In this document: positions 45,535 to 56,651 of the stretch, in pieces
How positions within the stretch are numbered: position 1 is the first letter of the stretch
How the letters are laid out: each line of letters begins with the position of its first letter
Source: Hermatobates lingyangjiaoensis
Lineage: Eukaryota > Arthropoda > Insecta > Hemiptera > Hermatobatidae
Direction of reading: 5' to 3'
Length of the DNA stretch: 64,000 nt
Assembly (NCBI GenBank): GCA_026182355.1
Contig: JAPFBL010000068.1
Span: 1,178,001-1,242,000 of the forward strand
Notes under the pieces: model-generated
Told to the model about the DNA's origin: nothing
Seen by the model: only the letters and a program-made list of their open reading frames with translations
Databases searched by the model: none
Program-made: the position numbers and the translations under genes

Positions 45535-45535
45535 A

Positions 45536-45704
45536 ATGATCAAACCACAATATGAAATGAGAAAAAAAAAAGACATAGATCTTTCAACCGTAACAAACGG
45601 TCTTCGTCAGAGTCAATTAGTTGGATTTTTCACTCTGACGTAAACCGCTTGTTACGGTTGAAAAATCTTAGTCTTTTTTCCCATTTCATATTGTGGTTTG
45701 ATCA
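45536..45704. mobile_element. Family 1 palindromic element in duplication copy 2
   Basis: Motifs at 45572-45614 (minus, core complete) and 45631-45673 (plus, CTGACGT core change), sharing the plus-strand mutations of the copy at 43082. A short (TA)n follows at 45704-45717, where copy 1 has ATGTATAT. Confidence 0.65.
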
Positions 45705-46232
45705 TATATATATATATTGGTGTACCTAGGGAGCAGACCTTTATTTATGAATGTAATATTGAATATTATGCCAATTTTTCGTCTTCGATATTTTCCTAAT
45801 AACTCCTTTAACTTTTTAATTTCCACTTAACGTTTTCAGGGAAGATTATAAAGGAAGTTCTCCGATATATTTATTTTGGAATTCTTTTTCTGAACGCTAG
45901 TGCCAAGCATAAACTGTTAGTCTGACATGCTATTTTTAATCTACGTAGACAACATTCTAGGTATTTATATAAAAATATACAGCTAACTACTGCTATCATA
46001 AGGCAAAAACAATGCCGAAAGACTAAAATAACAATACAGAGATTGTAAAGTGAATGATACACGCACGAGTGGTTACATTTAGATTGTCAGTTCGGGTGTT
46101 TATCGGACAAGACAACAAACTAACATCTGAGACAAAACATGACACTGGGGTCCAAGCAGATCCTTAGGTTTCAGTAATCTAACCTTTACTTTCACTCTGC
46201 CTTTTACTTTTCCTCTACCGTTAATCCAACTT

Positions 46233-46348
46233 TTGGGTTTTTGACTCTGACGAAGACCGCTTGTTACGGTTGAAAGATCTTAGTCTTGTTTTCCCATTTC
46301 TTATTGTGGTTTGATCATTGATTGTTGTTTCATGTGTCTATGTGAAAT

Positions 46349-46380
<32 letters not shown>
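46233..46380 (+). mobile_element. Solo half-element of family 1 with intact ribozyme and (TA)n tail
   Basis: Order: TTGGGTTTTTGACT, hammerhead, CTTGTTTTCCCATTTCTTAT, GTGGTTTGATCATTGATTG, terminal hairpin TTTCAT/GTGAAA (46328-46347), then (TA)n at 46352-46379. No left arm is present. It equals the right half of the element at 18215 and may show the basic unit of the family. Confidence 0.7.
46243..46285 (+). ncRNA. Intact hammerhead ribozyme motif (family 1)
   Basis: GACT 46243-46246, CTGACGA 46247-46253, helix II GACCG/CGGTT, GAAAGATCTT, AGTC to 46285. Identical to the motif at 18328-18370. Predicted cleavage after T46281. With no inverted partner alongside, the ribozyme fold has less competition here than in the palindromes. 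Confidence 0.7.
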
Positions 46381-46383
<3 letters not shown>

Positions 46384-48110
46384 TAAATAGGAACAAAATG
46401 AATCAGGGTTCAGTCAGTCTTTCAGATCTAGATCGAACTCACAATGCCTATGTTTTGATTTTATTTGAACTCTTTTTCATAACTCTACAAAATAGCGGAA
46501 GATAAGAAATTATCAAAATCTAAACCAACAGCCATTTTAGAAAAATACACAGAATTATATCGTGTAAAAAAATGAGGACAAATGATATATCAGCAGGAAT
46601 ACATGCTTGCAGAAGTAACGATATTTTGAAGTGATCAATCCATTATTTAAATCAGAAGATTATAAACTATGAGTACCAAATATCGGTGTTTAGATAACAG
46701 AATCTTCTAGTGCACTGTAATAAAATTTTTTCAGACAGATAATAAATAATTAACAAAGGAACGAAGTTCAATAAAACGCATAAAAAGTTGTTTTTTGAGT
46801 ACGGTTTCTTTTTAAATAAAAAATTTTTTTTTTTTTTGGTCATAAAACCCTAGAGTTAACACATTGTTAAAAGTATTTTTTTAAACATTAAAAGATATCC
46901 CCAATTTATGAATATGTGTACTATTTTTTCTTTGAAACTTCCAAATACTGTTTGGATAGATTAAATATTCTAGTTTAAAATATCTAGATCAAAAATGTTT
47001 AATGAAACTATTTTGGTAAGAATTTTATGCCTTTAATAGTTTTAATGGAAGCTTATTATTATTTAAAAAGAACGAACAAGTGATTTCAGTAAGTTTTATG
47101 GATTAAGTTTTGCATACAATTCCATGTTTATTTCCCAGCATAAGATGAATAATAATTTACGATTCTTCAGCATAATTACTTTTTCTACACCAATCTGTTA
47201 AATTTACCTCTTCTAACCACACACATATCTTATATATCTAAAGAAAGCAGATCTTCGAGTTTTTGTTTGTCACGTAAATTGCATAGATTGAGAAATGAAT
47301 TAAAAATATCTGAAAAGTTTACCTCCTTTCCTTCAATAATTAAAATTTGAAATTAATTAACGATTAAAAATAATTTATTAATTTCAATAATTAAAAATAT
47401 ATATTCTCAACATATAACTCAATAAACACCCAATTAATCATTCGAAATTTCAAAATATAAATGTGACTCCATTGACATTTGAATTGGAAATTTAATTTTA
47501 AATGGTAAATAAAAATTTGATTACATTCTTTGTTTACAAAATTAAGCGCTAGTAGAAACTGTTTGACAATGGCACAATTCAATATTTACATATCTAAAGC
47601 AACCAGGATGAGTTGTAAATAGTTTTGAGAGACAAATCAGGATAACGTACAAATGTACATTTGAATATAACTTTTATCAGGATCCATATGTCCAGGTTCA
47701 AATCAAACTTCCCAAGAAGACGTCTCAGTTTTGTTATAACCTTCTTGATAGACATAATGTCCCAGTATTTTTCTAATTTCTTCATAAAATCCTTAAATAG
47801 AATCCTAGGTAGAGAATAGATCAATATTCAAGGAAGGTATCATCCTTTCTAAGGTCGTTACTGTATTCTATTCAACGAGACACCTTTATGAAGGTACATG
47901 TATTGTATATCTGGGATTACTATGATAGATTATTGTGAACATTATATTGAATACATGGAAAGTATACCTTTGCTGATGGTATCTTATATAAAACAGAAGT
48001 GTTGGTTTTAGAAGTGTGATTCAAAGCTAAAAAAATTATCGATTCCTGAAAAATATTTCTAAAATATTCTAACGTAGTGCAATCACTTATTGTGTGGAAT
48101 TTGCTCATTG

Positions 48111-48309
48111 TAGGGTAAAAAGCTAATGAAATGGTTTCCACGTATAAAAATTTAATGTGGACACACATTTATTTAAAATACAGTTTACAGTTCTACCACA
48201 GACACTCACCCTTAGTTAATGCCTGAGGAAGAACACTACGTGTTCGAAACGCATTGTTTATACCATTAAATTTTTATTTGTGGAGACCATTTCATTAGCT
48301 TTTTGCCTA
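48111..48309. mobile_element. Family 2 inverted-repeat element
   Basis: Left terminal repeat TAGGGTAAAAAGCTAATGAA...(48111-48157) and right TTCATTAGCTTTTTGCCTA (ending 48309) are inverted copies of about 46 bp, including the GGT(T/C)TCCAC block common to this family. A single plus-strand hammerhead lies just inside the right arm. Confidence 0.6.
48216..48269 (+). ncRNA. Hammerhead motif with extended helix I (family 2)
   Basis: TTAATG, C, core CTGAGGA (48223-48229), an extra A, helix II GAACAC/GTGTTC with loop TAC, GAAACGCATT, G, loop TTTATAC, CATTAA. TTAATG/CATTAA plus the C-G pair form helix I with an internal loop, as in efficient natural hammerheads. Helix III has a C.A mismatch, leaving one pair. 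The only family 2 copy here with an obvious helix I. Confidence 0.55.
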
Positions 48310-49933
48310 ATATTTTTTATAGTGGACACCCTTTATCAAATTTATATATTTAGCGTGACTTAAATAACTTAACTAATATTCATCCTTTGAGTATAGTGAG
48401 AATACTCCATCTCTTAAAAAAACTTACATTTTCTCATTAGCACTCATATTTTCTGATATAGTTTTCTATCTTTTGTTTTCCATTACAGTTTACTAATTGA
48501 TTTACTAATATAATAGTCCACATTAGTTTACAACGATAATAACATTTCAAGCGGGGTGAACATAATATCAAACTCATTTACAATCAACTGATGTTTTAGA
48601 CTAGCAGTATTTTAATGACTGTTAAGTTATAATTATGGGTTATTGAATACATAAATTTGGGAAACAGAATAAACAAAAGACATTTACACTTTTGAATGTT
48701 GTTGTCTTGGTTGTGCGGGAGGTTACACATTGCAGCAGGTTCTGTAAGGTTATGTAAGCTATTATCACTTCTCTAATTTGCAAAAATTCACTAAACTTAT
48801 ACATCAAACTTCTCTGGGAGAGTTGCTATACTATGTTCCATACCATTTTATTTACAACTACAGTAGAACCTCGCAGTACGAGTTTAATTAGTTCCCAGAC
48901 CAAGCTCGTGTTACAAAGAAAATTTTCACATTGAAATTATTATGCAAATAAGTAATACGCTCCAACACAGTAAAATAAACAACTGTACATGTACTGTAAA
49001 CTGTACATGTAACTGTCATGTAATATGAACAATAAAAATGTAGGTAGGATTAATAATGTTTCATTAATCTTTATACTTTAAAAGAAAACAGAAAGACTAT
49101 AAACTTTTACTCGTCATACGAGACAAAAATTCTTACGAAAGGATCATATGCTCAATATGCAATGTTTCTCTGTATATTGATTTACAGATATTGACATATA
49201 CTTTTTACCAATGGTCAAAGTCCACTGTAACGTTTGTATTATTGTAAGATTTTTGTAAGTAAATATTTATCTTGTATACAATAAATTTGGAATGGCCTGA
49301 ACACAACTACACTATAAGTAAAAAAATATCAAACTTGTTAACAAAATAATCATTTTTGTTTCCTTAAAGCCTTCACATTGAAAAATAAGTCAACATTTTT
49401 ATATTGTACTGAAAAAATACCTTTATTGTTGTTTTAAAAATTGTAAATATTCTATAATTTATTCTCTCTCTCTGCTTAGAGCATCAACATTTACTATACG
49501 AGTATATCTCTGTCTTAAAGTCCTATTAATATACCCCATATAGTGGTGTCCAAAATCATTACATTTTATTCTCAAAATCTCATTTTAATTGAGTATAATC
49601 AACATTTAAAAATTGAATGAGGAAGGATTTCTTAAATTAATTAAAAAAATGAATTGGAAAAATCAAAATATTAACGTATTTCTATTTATATTCTGTATGC
49701 CAAATAAAATAAAAAAAAAACTTGTAATAATAACAGTTTATACAAAAAATATTATTTCATCAATGTTATAATATGTCAATAAATGAATGAATTTAATGTT
49801 AATTGTATTTATCTCTTTATAAACGAATTTATTTAATTAATAAATAACCTGTATTATTTATTTATTATTAAAATTTGTTTTTTTTTCCTCCTTTGAAAGA
49901 TATTATTTTACTTAATAATTAAAATTAAACACA

Positions 49934-49979
<46 letters not shown>

Positions 49980-51770
49980 AGACCTAAGGAATTACGACAT
50001 AAAAATGTTCTGACTTTTTAAATCGTGTTTAAAAATACTTTATCAATAATTAAAGTAAAGATAATAATGACTTTAATAATTATTTGCAAGATATAATCAA
50101 TTTAATTTAAGCTGAATTTAGATAACAATGTTTAAGCTACATTGTTAAAATTAGTTTAAAAGAAATAATAGTTGTAAAATAACAGTTTATTGATGTTTGC
50201 ATTTAAACATTGGTTAAAAAAAAGTTATACTCATATGCTGTTATTGAATTGTTTTAAAGTTGTTACAATTATTTTAAAACTTCATATATAAAGTTATTAA
50301 AAACCTACAAGTTAAAATTTCATTAATAACTGCATCATTAGTGGTGTTATAACATATTTTTACTAATATTTGTGATGTTTCTTTCTATAAATATAATTAT
50401 TAATATTACTACTTTCCTTTTTATTTTAACATTAAAAGAATATATTTGAATTGTATCTATTATTAATAATATATAGATAGGCTAATGATTATATAATATT
50501 GAAGATAATAAGAAATACTCTATTGAAGGTATATTACACATTTCTTTAAATTACACTTTAGTTATTAAAGTAATTTAATTATTTTAATTTAATTGAAATG
50601 GGTCTGTTTTAAATGTTTTTGAAGGTTTCAGTGGAGTTATTTATTAAAAATTATTCGTATACTAATTAGTAAAGATTACTTTCATTTTTTTTTCCTCCAC
50701 TATAATGTTATGAAGTTATTTTTAATCTACACTTCTTTATTATCATTCAATAGATATAAATTAACGTTATATAGTACAAAAATAAAATAGTTTTAAAAGA
50801 TGTACTAACTTCATTTTGATGTGCAAATTTTTCTTCTTCTTTCTTTTCAAATACTTATAGGAGCACCAAATTAATTTCACACGTTTGAATCACATAGTAA
50901 TTTAATTAATAAAATCACTTTTAAACTGCTATATGTGATGATTTTTATCTAAACCTAGATTAATAAAAACTGATGTCTACACTTATTTAAAAGCAATGAC
51001 GCCATGATGATTTGAAAGAATGCAACAGAGATTAGGCTCCCAATTACGCCAGTGTTTATACAATGGACAGGAAATAATAATGAACTAAATACAGACCTAT
51101 AAATTTCCATTAGTTATATTCTATATAATCGAATTATTTTAAAATAAACATTTTTAAATAGGTAATTTTATTATAAAAAACTATTTTCAGTTCGGTCGAA
51201 AATAAAATGTTTTATATTTTAAAAATGTTCTTCTGTGTACACTGAACTTTGATAATAGTAAATATATTATTAAGTTAATTGATAAGATATTTAATCCAGT
51301 GTTTTGTAACAATGCAGTTATGTCTATTTTGTTAATTTTCATAAGAATATAATCATTATCACAGCCTACTAAAAACATCAAGATGCCTAATAATGAAAAG
51401 TAATTTGGTGAGTCATATTTTAAATTAATTTTCAATATGTTGCAAATTTATACGGTAGAGTTTACATAGTTGATTACTATCATTTAAAAGAGCTTGTAAA
51501 AAACAAAGAAATAATAATATATTTAATAACATGGAACCATTTTTTTAAAATTTTATTGAGAGCATTAAATTTTTACATTATATTTGCATGATTAATTGTT
51601 TTATCAACCAGATTTTATTCTAAGTTATGTAATTAGTTGTGTATTTTCGTTTACTTAATTATCTTAATATACAAATTAAATAATTCATTCACATTATTAA
51701 TTAAAGCAGTACAATTGAACAAAAAATTGTGATAACAGCTATCCAAGAAGTTATTGTGGTATTTGCTCAT
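48310..51770. other. AT-rich non-coding stretch with (TA)n
   Basis: (TA)n of about 20 units at 49937-49977. Otherwise no gene or repeat recognised. Confidence 0.45.
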
Positions 51771-51772
51771 GA

Positions 51773-51955
51773 TTTGAAAGGTGAAGACACACTAAGACGA
51801 AAGGAGTAAGTGTCTCATGTACACTTAGAGAGCCAATAGCACCTTCCTGGGGCAAATGTAACCTGACGATGAACACCAAGTGTTCGAAGAGCGTCAGAGT
51901 TTGATCAGATCTATTTTGCGAGTGGAATCTTAGTGTTTCTTCCTCTTTATAATTA
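51773..51955 (+). mobile_element. Diverged family 2 element with hammerhead-like core
   Basis: GAAGACACACTAAGACGAAAG (left) and CTTAGTGTTTCTTCCTC (right) are inverted partners. The core at 51863-51895 reads CTGACGA, an extra T, helix II GAACAC/GTGTTC, then GAAGAGCGTC: GAAA has become GAAG and one helix III pair is lost. Outer CAAA/TTTG could form part of helix I. Confidence 0.45.
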
Positions 51956-52854
51956 AAATCTTGAGTGGCCTACATTCAACTTTACTAAATGTAAATATAG
52001 TATCAAACGTTTTGATAAAAAAACTATTCTTTTGTTTTATTTTTACTTAACTTCATTATTTTTGTGGAATGTTCAAATCGTTCCAATATCATGCTAATGT
52101 TATTAATAATATTAATATTATTAATATTAATAATTAATTAATAATATTAATTTCACATATATTGGTTTAGGATCGGATAAGCAAGTTTCATAAACACCGG
52201 CTGTAAGTACATGTCTAGAAAAATGACCTCTAATTGATTATTCCAGTTAGTTATTACTAAGTCTCGTCAATGATGAATATAACTTATATTGATTTAAATA
52301 ACTATACGAAAAATGCTTTGTTTGATATTGTAGTTACGGCCACCTTAGAACATGACATTATTATAAGGTTTAAATTTGTTAAATGTTTCAAATTATTTGT
52401 TGACTTTCCTTACACAAAAAGGATTCCAACCACTTAAGTGACGCCAACAGTAATTTATTTACTGATAAATGTAATAATTTCATTAGACTTTATACTCATA
52501 TGACCAATTGTTTTATTTCAATAAAAATAAAGAAACAGAGAACATACACTTCTTCCCTCCAATTACATGATCCCACTCCAGGGCACCACAACACCAAACA
52601 TTCAGTCTAAATCGGATATTATGTTTTATTTAAGGGTGCAACATACAGATTGGTAAAAGCATTTTGTTGGATAAATCCATAATAACATGGGAAACATCAG
52701 AAATCATATGTTTGATTGGCACTGATTTCTTTCATGTAAGATTTCTCTTCATACACCTCATATTGAGTCATTTCAATTTTTTTTCAGTATATTTTCTTAA
52801 AAAATATCTGAGTCAATGTAAATGATCCAAACAAGTGTAAACAAATCCCCAAGT
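51956..52854. other. AT-rich non-coding stretch
   Basis: A cluster of TTAATATTA / TAATAATTAATTA repeats lies at about 52098-52152. No gene recognised. Confidence 0.4.
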
Positions 52855-53430
52855 ATAGCAGGTGATCCATTCGCCCAAGATGGATGTTCAGTTATATAGT
52901 TTTATTGCCCTTAGGGGTAATTCGATTTTCAGGAATTTTTTTTTTACAAATTTTTAATCTTTCGTTCATTTTTTGTTTCATTTTGAAAAAAAAATTATGC
53001 CAACTCATCTCCCATATAATGCTCTATTTTTTTTTTGTATAAATTTATTTGAATCCGTCAAACTCATTGCTTTTATGGCTTCAAACATAATGCCAATAGT
53101 TCAAGACTCGAGAATTAGTAGTTTAGGAGAAAAAAAATGTAGTCTTTAAACATTTTTTGGGAAATAAAGTAACTTTTACATCATGCATAATTTCTCTCAA
53201 ACTGTACAGCATATTTTTGTGTAAAATATTAATTTGATCTATCGTAGTTTGTTAACTGTAGCGTTTTTTTTGGATTCACACTCAGCCATCCACCCAAGCA
53301 CATACAGAAATCATAGGAAAAATGTCAAAAAACGATTTTGATTTCTGCAAAACATGTAATTTCGTCAAAATTTCGAGATTGAAATTTTTCATGATCACTA
53401 TACTTTACTTATATTATAGTAAATATGAAT
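52855..53430. repeat. Dispersed repeat, long copy
   Basis: Begins near GTATAGCAGGTGATCC and ends with CACTATACTTTACTTATATT. The segment 53225-53378 is repeated at 55058-55213 with few differences (GTTTGTTAACTGTAGCG, CCACCCAAGCACATACAGAA, GCAAAACATGTAATT). A more diverged copy is at 14850-15190. Class unknown. Confidence 0.55.
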
Positions 53431-54533
53431 GTTTAAAATTATTCATTTGGAGAATTGTTTCAAATGTTGTCCAGAATATGTAAACATATCTCAGGAAATA
53501 TGAAAAACTCACAATGTGAATGTAATAAGATGACAATTGGTAAGTGGTTTAGTGGCACAGGATTAAATGAGTTCTGCTACCTGACTAAATATATACAATA
53601 TTGATATACAAGTATGTATCTTTATAAATTGTTGTATTACCTTGTTTTGTTATCTGTGCAATAAAATAAGTCGAGCATGAACTTTTACATTCAAAGTTTA
53701 TAAAGTTGTTAACAATGTATTTTACTTAATAAGTATGTGCGTTTAGGAATTATCTTACTTCGGAGGGCAAGGCAGTTAGCAATGCTTGCCAAAATCAATA
53801 TACTATCTGGTAGAGAGTGGATATCCAGATACAGCCAGTTCGCATTATTCTCTTTACTCAGTTTGCCAAAACTAATTACAGTTTATAGTCAACACGCAAA
53901 TTAATTTATGCTTGTTAGGTTGAAGTTTACTTCCTTTTCAACTTATAGCTAGGGAAACTACAGAATGTATTTAATATTCTTATATTCTTTATGTCATTTG
54001 ATTATCAAACTTTAATGAGATTGTTCTCTATTAGGTAAAATATTTTGCTAAAACTAAGTTAGGTATGTTATTTATGAAAAAATATCAATCATGAAAAAGC
54101 AATAGAATTAAAACAATGGTAATTAAAACAAAGTGTTATCCTAAAGGAGGTAAAACAGCATGTGCCTGTCGACTTTTATGGTGACTGAAAATGATAAAAA
54201 ATCTATCCTCAACATAAAAGCAATGATTCTTAAAACGAAATCGCACTAGCATGTACCAGGGAGGGAGAGCAAATGGCAAAATACTAATAGTACATGAGAG
54301 TATTCTCCTATTATTTACATCCTTGTCTTCATTTATTGTTCAAGTAATTAAAGTTAAGGAGTCCATTCTTAAATTATTAGTAAGAGTTTATTAATCATAC
54401 AAGGAAAAATAATAATCAATATATTTATGTATTCAAAACTCTTTTCCTGTTGATTCAACTTTGTTTTATTCATAACAATAACTGTTTATACCAATAAAGA
54501 CGTTATCAAATACATAGAAGAGTATAAAAAGGT
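53431..54533. other. AT-rich non-coding stretch
   Basis: No gene or named repeat recognised. Confidence 0.4.
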
Positions 54534-54757
54534 TTCAAATAAACACGTGAAATAACAATCAATGATCAAACCACAATAAGAAAATGGGAAAACAAGACAA
54601 AGATCTTTCAACCGTAACAAGCGGTCTTCGTCAGAGTGAAAAACTAACTGACTCGTCAAAAACTTTGTCAGTTGGTTTTTGACTCTGACGAAGACCGCTT
54701 GTTACGGTTGAAAGATCTTTGTCTTGTTTTCCCATTTTATTATTGTGGTTTGATCAT
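54534..54757. mobile_element. Family 1 palindromic element
   Basis: Left extension TTCAAATAAACACGTGAAAT (terminal hairpin), then palindrome 54562-54757. Ribozyme cores are complete in both arms (minus 54596-54638, plus 54681-54723), but both helix I strands carry TGTC for AGTC, leaving a mismatch next to the cleavage site; the minus copy also has CACT for GACT. The centre differs from the 18215 copy (ACTGACTCGTCAAAAACTTTG). No (TA)n adjoins this copy. Confidence 0.7.
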
Positions 54758-55057
54758 AAAAGAGTATATATTGAACTACATTTCATTCAGACCAAAGAAA
54801 AGAATGCCAAATCAATGATATTGCTCGCATCCTGCACACTCATTCTTGAGTACACATTCAATCAATGATATTGTTTCAATGATTCAATGATAAAATCTAT
54901 TGATCTTAATATGTAATACAAATATAAAAATAACATCAATATATATAGTGTTTGTCAGATATATCTAAAATTTTAAATGAAGATTTAAAAAAATTGATAT
55001 ATGTCTGTCATAGATCAAATTAGTGGTATTTATGAGTTGCACTGGCAATCCTCATTA

Positions 55058-55213
55058 AAATATTAATTTGATCCATAATAGTTTGTTAACTGTAGCGTTT
55101 TTTGGATTCACACTCACCCATCCACCCAAGCACATACAGAAATCATAGGAAAAATGTCAAAAAACGATTTTGGTGTCTGCAAAACATGTAATTCCGTCAA
55201 AATCTTGAGTTTG
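55058..55213. repeat. Second copy of the 53225-53378 repeat segment
   Basis: About 155 bp, nearly identical to 53225-53378 in the same orientation, so a recent duplication or insertion compared with the copy at 15 kb. Confidence 0.6.
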
Positions 55214-55914
55214 GAGCCGAGATTTTGCCAAATACTTTACAGAGTATTAGATACATCTATTAATGTAACATCTTTTAAATTAAGCTATCTAGTGTCTGTG
55301 ATACATCTAATACCTGAAAACTATTAACACCTGAATATATAAATTCTGGATGTATCTCATTCTTACAAAAGAAACGTTTCAAACGGCTGTAATACATTTA
55401 ATATCTGTGAAGCGCATAAATCCTGTGAAGTATCTAATAGTTTTAAGTTAAAATAACCAATTTGAGTGTCATACCTAATACCTTTGAAGTATATATATCC
55501 TAGAAACTAACTAATTTTTGTAAATTCAGTATCCAATATCTGGGTGGGATATTACATTAAAACTTCAGTTCATTCCATATTAACAGATGATATCTAAATT
55601 TGAACAGAAAATGTAAGTTTCAGATGCCTTGAGCATATGTGAATCATTTTTTATGATCATTTTTATTTACTCTTATCAGTATCGACAGTGAGTTTTTTGC
55701 AGCATGACTGTCCTAAAATTTAGAAATCAAGTTCTTAAGTTTTAAATTTCAGCAACATTCAACTTCAGGATATTTAAAAACTTGAAGGAATTGAGTTCAA
55801 AATCAAATATGTTAATCCACTTATTCTCTTCAACTGGTATTCAAGTCAATTCATTCCAGAAGATTATAATTTAAAAGTATGTACTATAATAAATAAAAAC
55901 TACTGTTTATTAAC
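55214..55914. other. AT-rich stretch with loosely repeated ATACATCTAATACCT motif
   Basis: Variants of GTGATACATCTAATACCTG recur about every 60-70 bp between 55245 and 55510 (TTAGATACATC, GTGATACATCTAATACC, GTAATACATTTAATATC, GTCATACCTAATACC), suggesting a very old tandem array. No gene. Confidence 0.35.
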
Positions 55915-55920
55915 GAGGAC

Positions 55921-55990
55921 AACCTAGTTCAGATATTAGAGCACTAATCTCCAACTGCGCCTGGTAGTTCACCGATGCCTTAACAAACAT
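55921..55990 (+). repeat. tRNA-like SINE head, tentative
   Basis: CCTAGTTCAGATATTAGAGC has a box A-like TAGTTCAGATA, and CTGGTAGTTCACCGATGCC has a weak box B. The spacing is tRNA-like. No matching body is seen. Confidence 0.3.
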
Positions 55991-56427
55991 GTTACATCAT
56001 TGTACTAATATTCATCTTATTCCCTCTTTAGTGTGTGGTATACTTATCAATTAATTTTCCTTTACAGAGTATTAATAACTTGGACACGCTTGTGCTATCC
56101 TACTGTCTGCGAACTTATTAATGATATCTACTTTTAGCACGCTTCAAACACCGAGTGCTGCTTAGTTTCCTTGCCCTTATCATCTATTAACTGTCTCTCT
56201 TTAGATTATGCTGAAACAATAATATATTTTTCATTAGTGTTAGTTTAATTTTGTATCCGACCTAGAAGAGATGGTTTTTAAAAAATTTATGCTAATATTC
56301 AGAAACTACCATATTAAATTAAAGAGCACATAAAAATTTGAAAAACATGGCACTGCAATAATTATAATTAACAAATTTCTGATATCTATGATACATAACA
56401 AATCTGATTATAATAAATTATGCATTT

Positions 56428-56651
56428 CTCTATCAGTATATATAAAATACAAAGTTCGTCTGTCTGTCCGCTTCGAAAATAAAGCTGGAGACATTCAGAT
56501 ACTAATAAACATATAGATCTTATATAACTTTTTCCGGGGGAATTAACTAAGGGATTTTGATTTTGATCAGGGTCTTTTTTTGTGTTCTACCGCCCATAAC
56601 CAAAACGCCGGCATAATATACCACCCTGGCAACGCCGGGTAGGTCAGCAAG
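56428..56651 (+). mobile_element. Helitron-like non-autonomous remnant, tentative
   Basis: The left part TATATAAAATACAAAGTTCGTCTGTCTGTCC and the right part GGCAACGCCGGGTAGGTCAGC resemble, from memory, a common arthropod repeat with a short G+C-rich hairpin near its end and a terminus like CTAGT (CAAGT here). The Helitron rule (hairpin followed by CTRRT) is only approximately met. Confidence 0.4.

Larger units (their letters stand above)
45536..47966. repeat. Direct duplication, copy 2
   Basis: Collinear with 43082-45212. Begins exactly at the family 1 palindrome, next to the LINE fragment. It carries a solo family 1 half-element (46233-46380) absent at the matching place in copy 1 (about 43770-43870). 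From about 46390 onward it differs from copy 1 mainly by small indels and homopolymer length, including a long T-run near 46820. Confidence 0.75.
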
